The notes beneath the pieces were generated by a model that made no database searches, was not told the DNA's origin, and worked only from the letters and a program-made list of their open reading frames with translations. Position numbers and translations under genes: made by a program. A stretch of 64,000 nt of DNA, from assembly GCA_020152595.1 (NCBI GenBank), contig JAIGNY010004486.1, positions 1,416,001 through 1,480,000 of the forward strand. The letters run 5' to 3'. This document shows, piece after piece, positions 1 through 14,000 of the stretch (position 1 is the first letter of the stretch; every line of letters begins with the position of its first letter). The DNA comes from Chiridota heheva (taxonomy: Eukaryota; Echinodermata; Holothuroidea; Apodida; Chiridotidae).

Positions 1-248
1 CGACAATCACATAAGAATCTGCTTGTTATCCATTGGGGTAAGGTTCTGACCAAGGTTATTCAACGGCCGTACACTTCCATCTTGAACAAAGTTTCCGAAA
101 GTCAATGTGTATTTCAAAAGTCAAGTTTTCCGCCACATGTGACAAATTTGGACTAAAAATCAGCACCAAAAGACGGAAGTGATGTACCAACCAGCACCTG
201 GCAGGCCTTGTGTGGAACCATCAATTAAAGTGAATAACCAAAAACTGA

Positions 249-533
249 ATGATGGTAACAAGTTCAGCTACTTGGGTGGCACTCTCTCTCTCTCGTGTTG
301 TTTACATGGAGGATGAAATAAATGCCAGAATCTCCAGAGCTAGTGCTGCGTATGGACATTACAAGAAAAATCTCATGAACAGGCATGGAATCAGCTTCGA
401 GACCAAGCTCAAAAGTCTAGAAGGCAGCAGTTTTACCTTCGCTTCCCTATGCCTGCAAAACATGGACTGTAACATCATGCAAAAGATTAAACTTCCACCT
501 CCCAAGCATACCTACAGTGCTTTAGAAAGCTAA
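249..533 (+). pseudogene. LINE reverse-transcriptase C-terminal fragment
   Basis: This 94-codon open stretch lies within the LINE relic. It contains the landmarks YLGGTL..., DEINARISRASAAYGHYKK and GISFETKLK, followed by AKRLNFHLP. Non-LTR elements carry these downstream of the YADD box. The ATG is internal to the ancient ORF and is not a real start. The CT-rich stretch at 281-294 interrupts the usual 'LGSTLSR' spacing, consistent with decay by microsatellite slippage. No catalytic residues of the polymerase are present here. Confidence 0.75.
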
Positions 534-630
534 GTGATATGGGCGTGATATGGAAGTATGGAAATTGGTCACTTGCCTAAAAGAATGTTTTATGGTGAAC
601 TACAGGAAGGAAGGTGTTGCCGTGGCGGTC

Positions 631-3275
631 AACAGAAGCATTTCAAGGACACATTAAAGACATCATTGTGTCATGGCGGTCAACAGAAGCATTTCAAACA
701 CATTAAAGACATCCTTGTGCCATAGCAGTCAACAGAAGCATTTCAAGGACGCATTAAAGACATCCTTGAGCCATGGCGGTCAAAAGAAGCATTTCAGGGA
801 CACATTAAAGACATCCTTGTGCCATGGCGGTCAACAGAAGCATTTCAAGGACGCATTAAAGACATCCTTGAGCCATGGCAGTCAAAAGAAGCATTTTAAG
901 GACACATTAAAGACATCCTTGTGCCATGGCAGTCAAAAGAAGCATTTTAAGGACACATTAAAGACATCCTTGTGCCATGGCGGTCAAAAGAAGCATTTTA
1001 AGGACACATTAAAGACATCCTTGTGCCATGGCAGTCAAAAGAAGCATTTTAAGGACACATTAAAGACATCCTTGTGCCATGGCGGTCAAAAGAAGCATTT
1101 CAAGGACGCATTAAAGACATCCTTGTGCCATGGCGGTCAAAAGAAGCATTTTAAGGACACATTAAAGACATCCTTGTGCCATGGCAGTCAAAAGAAGCAT
1201 TTTAAGGACGCATTAAAGACATCCTTGTGCCATGGCGGTCAACAGAAGCATTTTAAGGACACATTAAAGACATCCTTGTGCCATGGCAGTCAAAAGAAGC
1301 ATTTTAAGGACACATTAAAGACATCCTTGTGCCATGGCGGTCAAAAGAAGCATTTCAAGGACACATTAAAGACATCCTTGTGCCATGGCAGTCAAAGCAT
1401 TTCAAGGACACATTAAAGCATTTTCAAAAGGACACATTAAAGACATCCTTGTGCCATGGCGGTCAACAGAAGCATTTAAGGACACATTAAAGACATCCTT
1501 GAGCCATGGCGGTCAAAAGAAGCATTTAAGGACACATTAAAGACATCCTTGTGCCATGGCAGTCAAAGAAGCATTTCAAGGACACATTAAAGACATCCTT
1601 GTGCCATGGCGGTCAAAAGAAGCATTTTAAGGACACATTAAAGACATCCTTGTGCCATGGCAGTAAAGAAGCATTTTAAGGACACATTAAAGACATCCTT
1701 GTGCCATCCTTGTGCCATGGGTCAAAGAAGCATTTAAGGACACATTAAAGACATCCTTGTGCCATGGCAGTCAAAAGAAAAAAGGACACATTAAAGACAT
1801 TTTAAGGACACATTAAAGACATCCTTGTGCCATGGCGGTCAAAAGGACACATTAAAGTCAAAAGAAGCATTTAAGGACACATTAAAGACATCCTTGTGCC
1901 ATGGCGGTCAAAAGAAGCATTTTAAGGACACATTAAAGACATCCTTGTGCCATGGCAGTCAAAAGAAGCATTTTAAGGACACATTAAAGACATCCTTGTG
2001 CCATGGCAGTCAAAAGAAGCATTTTAAGGACACATTAAAGACATCCTTGTGCCATGGCGGTCAAAGAAGCATTTCATTAAAGACATCCTTGGATGGCGGT
2101 CAAAAGAACATTAAAGACATCCTTGTGCCATGGCGGTCGGCATTTCAAAAGACATCCTTGTGCCATCAAAAGAAGCATTTCAAGGACACATTAAAGACAT
2201 CCTTGTGCCATAGCGGTCGGCATTTCAAAATTAAAGCATTTCAAGGACACATTAAAGACATCCTTGTGCCATGGCGGTCAAAAGAAGCATTTCAAGGACA
2301 TTAAAGACATCCTTGTGCCATGGCGGTCAAAGAAGCATTTCAAGGACACATTAAAGACATCCTTGTGCCATTCAAAAGAAGCATTTCAAGGACACATTAA
2401 AGACATCCTTGTGCCATAGCGGTCAACAGAAGCATTTCAAGGACACATTAAAGACATCCTTGTGCCATGGCGGTCAAAAGAAGCATTTCAAGGACACATT
2501 AAAGACATCCTTGTGCCATGGCGGTCAAAAGAAGCATTTCAAGGACACATTAAAGACATCCTTGTGCCATGGCGGTCAAAAGAAGCATTTCAAAGACACA
2601 TTAAAGACATCCTTGTGCCAAAGAAGCATTTCAAATTAAAGCATTGCCAAGGAATGCATTAAAGACATCCTTGTGCCATGGCGGTCAAAAGAAGCATTTC
2701 AAGGACACATTAAAGACATCCTTGTGCCATGGCGGTCAAAAGAAGCATTTCAAGGACACATTAAAGACATCCTTGTGCCATAGCGGTCAAAGAAGCATTT
2801 CAAGGATGCATTAAAGACATCCTTGTGCCATGGCGGTCAAAAGAAGCATTTCAAGGACACATTAAAGACATCCTTGTGCCATGGCGGTCAACAGAAGCAA
2901 TTCAAGGACACATTAAAGACATCCTTGTGCCATGGCGGTCAAAGAAGCATTTCAAGGACACATTAAAGACATCCTTGTGCCAAGTCAAAGAAGCATTTCA
3001 ATGCATTAAAGACATTGTGCCATGGCGGTCAAAAGAAGCATTTCAAGGACGCATTAAAGACATCCTTGTGCCATGGCGGTCAAAAGAAGCATTTCAAGGA
3101 CACATTAAAGACATCCTTGTGCCATGGCGGTCAAAAGAAGCATTTCAAGGACACATTAAAGACATCCTTGTGCCATGAGCCATGGCAGTCAAAAGAAGCA
3201 TTTCAAGGACACATTAAAGACATCCTTGTGCCATGGCGGTCAAAAGAAGCATTTTAAGGACACATTAAAGACATT
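631..3275 (+). repeat. Minisatellite, 51-bp unit (17 codons), about 50 copies
   Basis: The unit begins CATGGCGGTCAAAAGAAGCA and ends ...CATCCTTGTGC. Read in frame it gives GGQKKHFKDTLKTSLCH. It is in phase with the surrounding LINE ORF, so long ORFs appear on the + strand (673-1416, 1825-2304, 2409-2639). These are repeat artefacts and not genes. The first part (to about 1400) is regular, with alternating GGCGG/GGCAG and CAAGGAC/TAAGGAC variants. The middle (1400-2400) contains many truncated and shuffled units, and the right part is regular again. Confidence 0.95.
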
Positions 3276-3435
3276 CTTGAAGGAATTTAAGATCAAGCAT
3301 GACACCTGGGAAAGCATTGCTTAAGCAAGTGGTGACACCTCATACATGCTGGAACAAACAGCTATGAAGATAAAATCAATTCATGATGCTGAGACCAAGC
3401 GACAACTATGAAAATCAAGAACAGGCAGCCATTCT

Positions 3436-3865
3436 CTCTTGGATCCAGGATTTTCAATAATGTGTCCTTTCTGTCCAAGACTTTTTAGAGTGGATTGGAT
3501 TAACTAGCCACCTCCACACCCACAATATGCAAATGAAGAAAGCAGCCATGAGGGGTTGACTAATGGTGCAATCATCGACAATGATGGTCATTATCGACAA
3601 TGATGGACAAACAACAATGTTCCTGGGAGCACCCATCATACCATGCCAACTGATCATGGCTTAAATCTGAAGCCTTTTAGTCTGAGGTCAGTTAGCTTAC
3701 TACTAGACCACAGAGAGATTCATTTCATAACTCCAGAAAATTTGTATAAGCCTTAGGAAATAAAAAACACTAAATCATCTTTGTAAGTAATGCATACAGA
3801 CAAATATGCAAACTTTTCCATAAACAAAATTAACAGGGACATGTAGCCCATGGTGTGTAGATGTG
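3436..3865. other. Intergenic or intronic stretch with no recognised feature
   Basis: There is no coding similarity and no repeat structure beyond a short direct duplication around 3570-3610 (ATCGACAATGATGG twice). The 67-codon minus-strand ORF here has no recognisable motif. Confidence 0.5.
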
Positions 3866-3869
3866 TCCT

Positions 3870-4680
3870 ATTGTTTATGGTGATGATGTCATGCATATTA
3901 ATGAGTGGGCAGGGCTTAATGTGAAAATCTTGAAATGCTCATATTTTAACAATGACATGTCTGTTTTGTTTCATATTTTGTATAATTATGATGTTAGATA
4001 ATGTTTAGGTATTCATGGTATAAACGTTCAATTCATCAATATGCGTAGTGGGCGGGACTTAATATAATTTTGCTGAAAAGAGCTTGTAAACACGGTATCT
4101 CACAAAAGATAAGCTGCATTCATGTTATATTTGGTATATAGATAGCCCATGGTTTCAGATGTTCCCAATGTTTTTGGTGATGATATCATGCATATTAATG
4201 AGTAGGCGGGGCTTAATGTGAAAATTTGGCAAAAGTGATAGATTAGCAACCGTATGTCCTTTTTGCATCATACTTGCCATGATAATATTGTTAAGTTATT
4301 GTGTACATGCATGCTTATGTTATCGACAGATGTCATTAATATGCATGGTGGGCGTGGCTTAATGTGAAAGTGCTCAAAAATTATTGTAAACATATGCCAT
4401 GAACAGTATATTGGAATTATGTCATATGTGCAACACAGATGGGTTATGTATGGTTTGTACATCTATTCTAATGTTGTTGTAGTGATGTCATGAATGTTAA
4501 TGAGTAGGTGGGGCTTACAGACAAATTCCAGAGGTAGGATAAATGAGCAACCATTTTTGCATCATGCTTGCTAATATGATAATGTTGTTAATTATTCTAC
4601 ACATGCGTAATGTTGTCAACAGGCTCTATTTTTATTGATCTGCATAGTGGGTGTGGCTTATGATAGATATCATGGAACAA
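3870..4680. repeat. Diverged tandem repeats, period about 148 bp, six copies in two alternating types
   Basis: A core close to ATGCATATTAATGAGTAGGC followed by GGGGCTTAATGTGAAAA recurs near 3892, 4038, 4190, 4336, 4490 and 4638, with spacing of 145-152 bp. Copies 1, 3 and 5 carry 'TTAATGAGTAGG/TGGG' and are preceded by a GATGATGTCATG-like motif. Copies 2, 4 and 6 carry 'ATGC(G/A)TAGTGGGCG' and follow an ATCA/ATTAATATGC motif. The array therefore looks like an old dimer of about 300 bp. Divergence is substantial, so it is much older than the minisatellites nearby. Confidence 0.75.
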
Positions 4681-4990
4681 ATATTTAATGATATGTAATG
4701 ACATGACACTAATGAAATAACTTGCAAATCAATCAGAATATAAAAAAATGCATCAGAACCACCACTTCTTATGATTCTAGTTGAATCAAAGGGGGATTTG
4801 CTATTACTTTAGCACATGACATGTACACCTCAGCATAGCATTTGTTGAAAATACAAATAACTCCCTCTCAAATATCAATTTCTAGTGTGAACAATACAAC
4901 GATTTCTGCATAAAATGTTTGTCACAATAAGTGAAGTTGATCTGGAATGGAGGTTGTTTGTGGCCATTACTGCTCTTTTTTCTGTTTTAG

Positions 4991-5057
4991 GCAAGCATGC
5001 TGGACCAAGCGGTATCCCGTTATTTAGGACAGCCTGCTCATCAGTATGTGGAAGAAG
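4991..5057 (+). CDS. TOP3A: TOP3A exon E1 of the window
   Basis: The acceptor TTCTGTTTTAG precedes GCAAGC and the donor is GAAG|GTAAGT. Starting in phase 0 it reads [18 protein letters not shown] and then YVEE, ending with one base carried over. This matches the 'AKKLDEALxxYFG' end of the catalytic core just before the first zinc ribbon. The preceding exon is not visible in 1-4990, so the rest of the gene lies to the left of the window. Confidence 0.85.
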
Positions 5058-8000
5058 GTAAGTTCATAAATCACACCTTGATTAATACCCTGTTTTAGTC
5101 AAACTCCTGGCATATCCAATGGTTTAAAGTTACAATTTCTCTAAAAACACTATGATATAATCTAAACATACTTGATAACCTAACATAGCAACGTTTTAAG
5201 AAACATATTCTTTATAAAAGTCTGAACTTGAGAATTTTGTTGTGTTCTTTATTTTGTATGCGTATGTACGTTAGCTTCTGTTTATAACCAATTTCTCATT
5301 CAAACTGTTGAATATGATAATAATAATCATAATCTTTGATCTTGATCCTAGCATATGAACAGATTGAAATGACCCCTATGAGGAAATGTCCACAGTGCGA
5401 TGAATCGATGGTGCTGAAAACAAAAAAAGATGGCGGGTATATGATTTCATGTTTAGGCTTCCCAGCATGCCGAGCTGTTGTTTTCTTCCCGTCTATTGTT
5501 GAGAAAGCTGAGGTGTCTGATGAAGTTTGTCAATTGGTAATATTCTGTTTTCACTGTTTTATTGAGAAAAAAGCTATTTTATTTTATTTTTTCTGCCAAA
5601 GTCCCCGGGGACTTGAGAAAGATTTTAGTTTGCGAGATAATGGGACAAATAGGTTGTAGCGCTTTGAGGTCTTAGCAAAAAGCGTTATATGAACCAATGC
5701 AATATTATATTTTCCAAAATTTGTTTAGTTTTTCAGTACATTTGTATGTGAAATTTTGTGCACATACAGACACTGATGTGGTAAATCTTCACCTTTTTTC
5801 TGCATTACACTTCTTTTTTAGTTTTACTTCCAAAGCAACATATGTTTCAGTCTTTTCAAATTACAAGATACTAGCGATTTATTGCTAAAGACGTAGAAAT
5901 CTTTCAATATCCATGGACGTGTGTCATAGGCCTTGACAAATACAGTTGCCAGCTCGCCATCGATGAAGGACAAATTACTACTGACGAGTGGGTATCTATC
6001 TAATGGCACTGTGCCAGGTTGGTGACCCAGTAAAAATGACATTTTATGTATGAAAAAAGTTCAAATTATCTTGATTTTGTAAATAATATATCAATCTCTC
6101 CCATGCACATCCTCTTTCGATCCCAGCTTTTTGACTTTTAGTTCTTGTATTTCTCTCATTCTCCCCCTGTTTTCTTTCCTTCCTACCTCTAGAATGATCT
6201 AACCTCTCAGGCACAATTTGAACCTTGTTGTCATGGTGCCATTAAACCCTCATCGAACAAACAAATAAACTCTTCACTTACAACCAATGTTAAATAGCTG
6301 AAAGTCTTGGGTGGAACTGTCAAATCCTGAATATCTGGATAATTTTGCAGGAGATGAAATATTAGGGTTAACTTGCCAACCGCACAAAATATGTTTCCAG
6401 GCCTGACGTGTGATGTTTTTCATGACTTTTAATTGACTTTAATCTGAGAAGGAATCAATTAAAATTCTCGATATATTTTCTTTCAATTTGAAGGTATCTT
6501 TAAGGTTTTTTATCTTTGAAGGTTTCAACTATAAAATATAAAAGCAGTATGAGTTGTAAGTAGGCGTATACATGTTGATCACATTTTACATTACTTGCTG
6601 AATATTGGATATTTTTAACTTAGAATACACCTTCACCTTTTGACCTATATCTTCAAATGTCTGCAAGACATTTTCACAATTTCTCTGATCAACTGACATC
6701 GTAGATCCTCATCTGACTATTTTACTCTAGCTATCTTTCCTTGTGTTATCAAGGTTTACTTCATGCCTACTATTGTTTTTCTTCATTTTACAGTGCCAAC
6801 CAGGACCAGTGAAGAAAATCAAATTCAAATTCAAAAGAGGCTCTGTGCCCCCCATGATACCAACAGTGTAAGTCCTGAATTTGGTCCCATTTTTCATGCC
6901 TTTGCCACCATATACAAAGTACGCAAACATGTATTAATTTCTCATCTTCATATGGAGTAGCTCATTTAGCTGTTTGCATTAAGGCGCTGCTTACAATAAA
7001 TGTAAAATAATAAATATACAACCAAAGGTAAAAGATTGGCAAAAAAGACATAAGAGGAAAAGTATAGCGAAGTAACAAACCATACAGTAGATTAAAGGAT
7101 AAACAGCAGGGAAGAAAAAGAACTAAAACTACTAAAGTGTAGTAAACGTAAATAGAAATCAACCTGCGGTAGAATAAGTAAGCGGCCTAAAATAAATCAA
7201 AATCAAATGAATAGTAAAATCTAAAAACCGTATGTTGAAATAATGGAGTAAACAACAAATTTGAAAATTAAACATAAAGCAGAATAGCAGTAGGCCTATG
7301 ACTTGACTAGTAGAGAGAGCTTATTGAAGACATTATCCTAACAGAATAGCAGTAGGCCTATGACTTGATTAGTAGAGAGGGCTTATTGAAGACATTATTA
7401 TAGCAGAATAGCAGTAGGCCTATGACTTGATTAGTAGAGAGGGCTTATTGAAGACATTATCATAGCAGAATAGCAGTAGGCCTATGACTTGATTAGTAGA
7501 GAGGGCTTATTGAAGACATTATCATAGCAGAATAGCAGTAGGCCTATGACTTGATTAGTAGAGAGGGCTTATTGAAGACATTATCATAGCAGAATAGCAG
7601 TAGGCCTATGACTTGATTAGTAGAGAGGGCTTATTGAAGACATTATCATAGCAGAATAGCAGTAGGCCTATGACTTGACTAGTAGAAAATGCTTATTGGA
7701 GACATCATAATGTAGTAGTGAGGTCAAAGGTCATTGTCACAATGAGATGTAAGTTAGATATGAACCAATCAAATGGTTGAAATTAATTATATTATGATTC
7801 AGGAGGAAAAATAAATGATTGTTTTGTTTTTGGAAAGCTTTTGACTCAATTTAAGAGGATATTGTCGAGGGTTTTTCTCCCTCCCCCACACAAAAAATGA
7901 AGTGGGTGAAATTACATGCGGGTATTTCATGCCCCCTCCCTATATTGCGCTTTAACATTCCCAGAGTACTCTTTGACCTCTCTAAATCCACAGGTATGAC

Positions 8001-11000
8001 TAAATTAGGGTATGTTTAGAATTGCCTTAATCATTTGTGATCAGTGATATTACTTCTGACCCTTGACAATGGGTTACCTATCCTGCTTGTTTATGATTGA
8101 ATTTCTTGTCAGGATATAGAAGTAGGAGTTATGAAATGAAGATATGAAATGTGCCAGACACGGTAGCCTACTGATTGGTCATCAGGTTCTCTGAGAGCCA
8201 GTTAGGACCAAGTGGTTTTTTGATAAGCCAAAGTTGATGACACATACTGTTAAGGCTTTCTCATGCATTGGCATCCCTTTTCTTAATTTTGAAGGGCCCT
8301 TTACGACCTAGGCTCTAATACCCTCGGCCCAGGGAAAATGCACCTTATAAACCTTCCTTATCAGCGATACTGTTGACAGGCCATGTGAGACCAGCTATTT
8401 AGCTGATGTTAATTTCACCTATTTTTTGCATAATTGACAATACTGAGCTATTTTGATGAGAAAAAAATTGTGAGACTTTAGCTATTTAACTGATTGTAGC
8501 TATTTTCCAAGCTAATTTCAACTTTTTTCTGCATAATTGACAATTGATCAATTTCAGCTACTTTTATATAATCATCACTCTTATGTCTGGTTGATCATGC
8601 TGGCAATTGTCATAATATTACATTGTTCTAAAGCTGATATTAAATACTGAATTGTTCGCAAAGATGAGATCAGTGATACAAATTAGTGAAAAAAATGTTT
8701 GTATCTTATTGTCTGTTAAGGAGTTATCACATGTTTGTATCTTATGTCTGTAAAGGAGTTATCACATGTTTGTATCTTATTGTCTGTTAAGGAGTTATGA
8801 CATGTTTGTATCTTATTGTCTGTAAAGGAGTTATCACATGTTTGTATCTTATTGTCTGTAAAGGAGTTATCACATGTTTGTATCTTATTGTCTGTTAAGG
8901 AGTTATCACATGTTTGTATCTTATTGTCTGTAAAGGAGTTATCACATGTTTGTATCTTATTGTCTGTTAAGGAGTTATCACATGTTTGTATCTTATTGTC
9001 TGTTAAGGAGTTATGACATGTTTGTATCTTATTGTCTGTTAAGGAGTTATCACATGCTTGTATCTTATTGTCTGTTATGGAGTTATCACATGTTTGTATC
9101 TTATTGTCTGTTAAGGAGTTATGACATGTTTGTATCTTATTGTCTGTTAAGGAGTTATCACATGCTTGTATCTTATTGTCTGTTATGGAGTTATCACATG
9201 TTTGTATCTTATTGTCTGTTATGGAGTTATCACATGTTTGTATCTTATTGTCTGTTAAGGAGTTATGACATGTTTGTATCTTATTGTCTGTTGAGGAGTT
9301 ATCACATGCTTGTATCTTATTGTCTGTTATGGAGTTATCACATGTTTGTATCTTATTGTCTGTTAAGGAGTTATCACATGTTTGTATCTTATTGTCTGTT
9401 AAGGAGTTATGACATGTTTGTATCTTATTGTCTGTAAAGGAGTTATCACATGTTTGTATCTTATTGTCTGTTAAGGAGTTATGACATGTTTGTATCTTAT
9501 TGTCTGTTAAGGAGTTATGACATGTTTGTATCTTATTGTCTGTTAAGGAGTTATGACATGTTTGTATCTTATTGTCTGTAAAGGAGTTATCACATGTTTG
9601 TATCTTATTGTCTGTTAAGGAGTTATCACATGTTTGTATCTTATTGTCTGTTAAGGAGTTATCACATGTTTGTATCTTATTGTCTGTTAAGGAGTTATGA
9701 CATGTGTGTATCTTATTGTCTGTTAAGGAGTTATCACATGTTTGTATCTTATTGTCTGTAAAGGAGTTATCACATGTTTGTATCTTATTGTCTGTAAAGG
9801 AGTTATCACATGTTTGTATCTTATTGTCTGTTAAGGAGTTATCACATGTTTGTATCTTATTGTCTGTTAAGGAGTTATCACATGTTTGTATCTTATTGTC
9901 TGTAAAGGAGTTATCACATGTTTGTATCTTATTGTCTGTAAAGGAGTTATCACATGTTTGTATCTTATTGTCTGTTAAGGAGTTATCACATGTTTGTATC
10001 TTATTGTCTGTAAAGGAGTTATCACATGTTTGTATCTTATTGTCTGTTAAGGAGTTATCACATGTTTGTATCTTATTGTCTGTAAAGGAGTTATCACATG
10101 TTTGTATCTTATTGTCTGTAAAGGAGTTATCACATGTTTGTATCTTATTGTCTGTTAAGGAGTTATCACATGTTTGTATCTTATTGTCTGTAAAGGAGTT
10201 ATCACATGTTTGTATCTTATTGTCTGTAAAGGAGTTATCACATGTTTGTATCTTATTGTCTGTTAAGGAGTTATCACATGTTTGTATCTTATTGTCTGTT
10301 AAGGAGTTATCACATGTTTGTATCTTATTGTCTGTAAAGGAGTTATCACATGTTTGTATCTTATTGTCTGTAAAGGAGTTATCACATGTTTGTATCTTAT
10401 TGTCTGTTAAGGAGTTATCACATGTTTGTATCTTATTGTCTGTAAAGGAGTTATCACATGTTTGTATCTTATTGTCTGTTGAGGAGTTATCACATGTTTG
10501 TATCTTATTGTCTGTAAGGAGTTATGACATGTGTGTATCTTATTGTCTGTTAAGGAGTTATCACATGTTTGTATCTTATTGTCTGTTAAGGAGTTATCAC
10601 ATCTTTGTATCTTATTGTCTGTTAAGGAGTTATCACATGTTTGTATCTTATTTTCTGTTAAGGAGTTATCACAATTGAAAGATTTCCCCAATGTGTCCAA
10701 AAGTGCTTTGCAGTGTACAGTGTGATGTTATAATTGCAGGTCCATGACAATATTTATGTATTTCTCTGAAAATTAATCACTTTTTTCTTAATTATTGGAA
10801 ACAATTTTTATTATTGAGATGGGGTAGAACCTGCACCTTACATGAACATTCTCTGCCCATTAGCTCATGTACCTTATTGAGATGTGGTAGAACCTGCACC
10901 TTACATGAACATTCTCTGCTCATCGGCTCGTGTACCTTATTGAGATGGAGGTAGAACCTGCACCTCACATGAACATTCTCTGCTCATCAGCTCATGTACC

Positions 11001-14000
11001 TTATTGAGATGGGGTAGAACCTGCACCTTACATGAACATTCTCTGCTCATCGGCTCATGTACCTTATTGAGATGGGATAGAACCTGCACCATACAAGAAC
11101 ATTCTCTGCCCATTAGCTCATGTACCTTATTGAGATGGGGTAGAACCTGCACCTTACATGATCATTCTCTGCCCATTAGCTCATGTACCTTATTAAGATG
11201 GGATAGAACCTGCACCTTACATGAACATTCTCTGCTCATCAGCTCATGTACCTTATTGAGATGGAGGTAGAACCTGCACCTTACATGAACATTCTCTGCC
11301 CATTAGCTCATGTACCTTATTCAGATGGGGTAGAACCTGCACCTTATATGAACATTCTCTGCCCATTAGCTCATGTACCTTATTGCGATGGGGTAGAACC
11401 TGTACCTTATATGAGCATTCTCTGCCCATTAGCTCATGTACCTTATTGAGATGGGGTAGAACCTGCTTCTTACATGAACATTCTCTGCCCATTAGCTCGT
11501 GTACCTTATTCAGATGGGGTAGAACCTGCACCTTATATGAACATTCTCTGCCCATTAGCTCATGTACCTTATTGAGATGGGGTAGAACCTGTACTTTACA
11601 TGAACATTCTCTGCCCATTAGCTCGTGTACCTTATTGAGATGGGGTAGAACTTGCACCTTACATGAACATTCTCTGCCCATTAGCTCATGTACCTTATTG
11701 AGATGGAGTAGAACCTGCACTCACATGAACATTCTCTGCTCATCAGCTCATGTACCTTATTGAGATGGAGGTAGAACCTGCACTCACATGAACATTCTCT
11801 GCCCATTAGCTCATGTACCTTATTGAGATGGGGTAGAACCTGCACTTTACATGAACATTCTCTGCTCATCAGCTTATGTACCTTATTTAGATGGGGTAAA
11901 ACCTGCACCTTACATGATCATTCTCTGCCCATTAGCTCATGTACCTTATTGAGATGGGGGTAGAACCTGCACCTTACATGAACATTCTCTGCTCATCAGC
12001 TCATGTACCTTATTTAGATGGGGTAGAACCTGCACCTTACATGAACATTCTCTGCCCATTAGCTCATGTACCTTATTTAGATGGGGTAGAACCTGCACCT
12101 TACATGAACATTCTCTGCTCATCAGCCCATGTACCTTATTGAGATGGAGGTAGAACCTGCACCTTACATGAACATTCTCTGCTCATTAGCTCATGTACCC
12201 TATTGAAATGGGGTAGAACCTGCACCTTACATGAACATTCTCTGCTCATCAGCTCATGTACCTTATTGAGATGGAGGTAGAACCTGCACCTTACATGAAC
12301 ATTCTCTGCTCATCATCTTATGTACCTTATTGAGATGGAGTAGAACCTGCACCATACATGAACATTCTCTGCCCATTAGCTCATGTACCTTATTGAGATG
12401 GAGGTAGAACCTGCACCTTACATGAACATTCTCTGCCCATTAGCTCATGTATCTTATTGAGATGGGGTAGAACCTGCACCTTACATGAACATTCTATGCC
12501 CATTAGCTTATGTACCTTATTGAGATGGGGTAGAACCTGCACCATACATGAACATTCTCTGCCCATCAGCTCATGTACCTTATTGAGATGGAGGTAGAAC
12601 CTGCACCTCACATGAACATTCTCTGCTCATCAGCTCATGTACCTTATTGAGATGGGGTAGAACCTGCACCTTACATGAACATTCTCTGCTCATCGGCTCA
12701 TGTACCTTATTGAGATGGGATAGAACCTGCACCATACAAGAACATTCTCTGCCCATTAGCTCATGTACCTTATTGAGATGGGTAGAACCTGCACCTTACA
12801 TGATCATTCTCTGCCCATTAGCTCATGTACCTTATTAAGATGGGATAGAACCTGCACCTTACATGAACATTCTCTGCTCATCAGCTCATGTACCTTATTG
12901 AGATGGAGGTAGAACCTGCACCTTACATGAACATTCTCTGCCCATTAGCTCATGTACCTTATTCAGATGGGGTAGAACCTGCACCTTATATGAACATTCT
13001 CTGCCCATTAGCTCATGTACCTTATTGCGATGGGGTAGAACCTGTACCTTATATGAGCATTCTCTGCCCATTAGCTCATGTACCTTATTGAGATGAGGTA
13101 GAACCTGCTTCTTACATGAACATTCTCTGCCCATTAGCTCGTGTACCTTATTCAGATGGGGTAGAACCTGCACCTTATATGAACATTCTCTGCCCATTAG
13201 CTCATGTACCTTATTGAGATGGGGTAGAACCTGTACTTTACATGAACATTCTCTGCCCATTAGCTCGTGTACCTTATTGAGATGGGGTAGAACTTGCACC
13301 TTACATGAACATTCTCTGCCCATTAGCTCATGTACCTTATTGAGATGGAGTAGAACCTGCACTCACATGAACATTCTCTGCTCATCAGCTCATGTACCTT
13401 ATTGAGATGGAGGAGAACCTGCACTCACATGAACATTCTCTGCCCATTAGCTCATGTACCTTATTGAGATGGGGTAGAACCTGCACTTTACATGAACATT
13501 CTCTGCTCATCAGCTTATGTACCTTATTTAGATGGGGTAAAACCTGCACCTTACATGATCATTCTCTGCCCATTAGCTCATGTACCTTATTGAGATGGGG
13601 GTAGAACCTGCACCTTACATGAACATTCTCTGCTCATCAGCTCATGTACCTTATGTAGATGGGGTAGAACCTGCACCTTACATGAACATTCTCTGCCCAT
13701 TAGCTCATGTACCTTATTTAGATGGGGTAGAACCTGCACCTTACATGAACATTCTCTGCTCATCAGCCCATGTACCTTATTGAGATGGAGGTAGAACCTG
13801 CACCTTACATGAACATTCTCTGCTCATTAGCTCATGTACCCTATTGAAATGGGGTAGAACCTGCACCTTACATGAACATTCTCTGCTCATCAGCTCATGT
13901 ACCTTATTGAGATGGAGGTAGAACCTGCACCTTACATGAACATTCTCTGCTCATCATCTTATGTACCTTATTGAGATGGAGTAGAACCTGCACCATACAT

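Larger units (their letters stand above)
140..3435 (+). mobile_element. LINE (non-LTR retrotransposon) relic, 3' part of the RT ORF, split by a 51-bp array
   Basis: The left part reads as the region after the catalytic core of a non-LTR reverse transcriptase: TEVMYQPAPG, KFSYLGGTL, DEINARISRASAAYGHY and LPSLCLQNMD-like remnants are typical landmarks of RTE/CR1-like elements. The frame is broken near 170 by a stop or shift, and the stretch between 'LPSI' and 'GHLPKRMFYGELQEG' (about 570-625) is deleted. GELQEG leads directly into GGQQKHFKDTLKTSL, the family's usual 'GGQKKRFKDTLK' motif, and that motif is what was amplified. After the array the same frame continues as FLKEFKIKHDTWESIA (about 3270-3320), then stops; AMKIKSIHDAETKRQL follows near 3365-3410. 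It is a dead copy. The clade is not certain. Confidence 0.8.

Noticed and set aside
673..1416. Long + strand ORF encoding KKHFKDTLKTSLCHGGQ repeats as a repeat protein
   Set aside because: The unit is 51 bp (a multiple of 3), so the frame stays open by arithmetic. It continues a dead LINE ORF, and the neighbouring units are frameshifted and truncated.
9704..10678. 324-codon ORF of [12 protein letters not shown] repeats
   Set aside because: It is an artefact of the 36-bp array inside the MITE arm.
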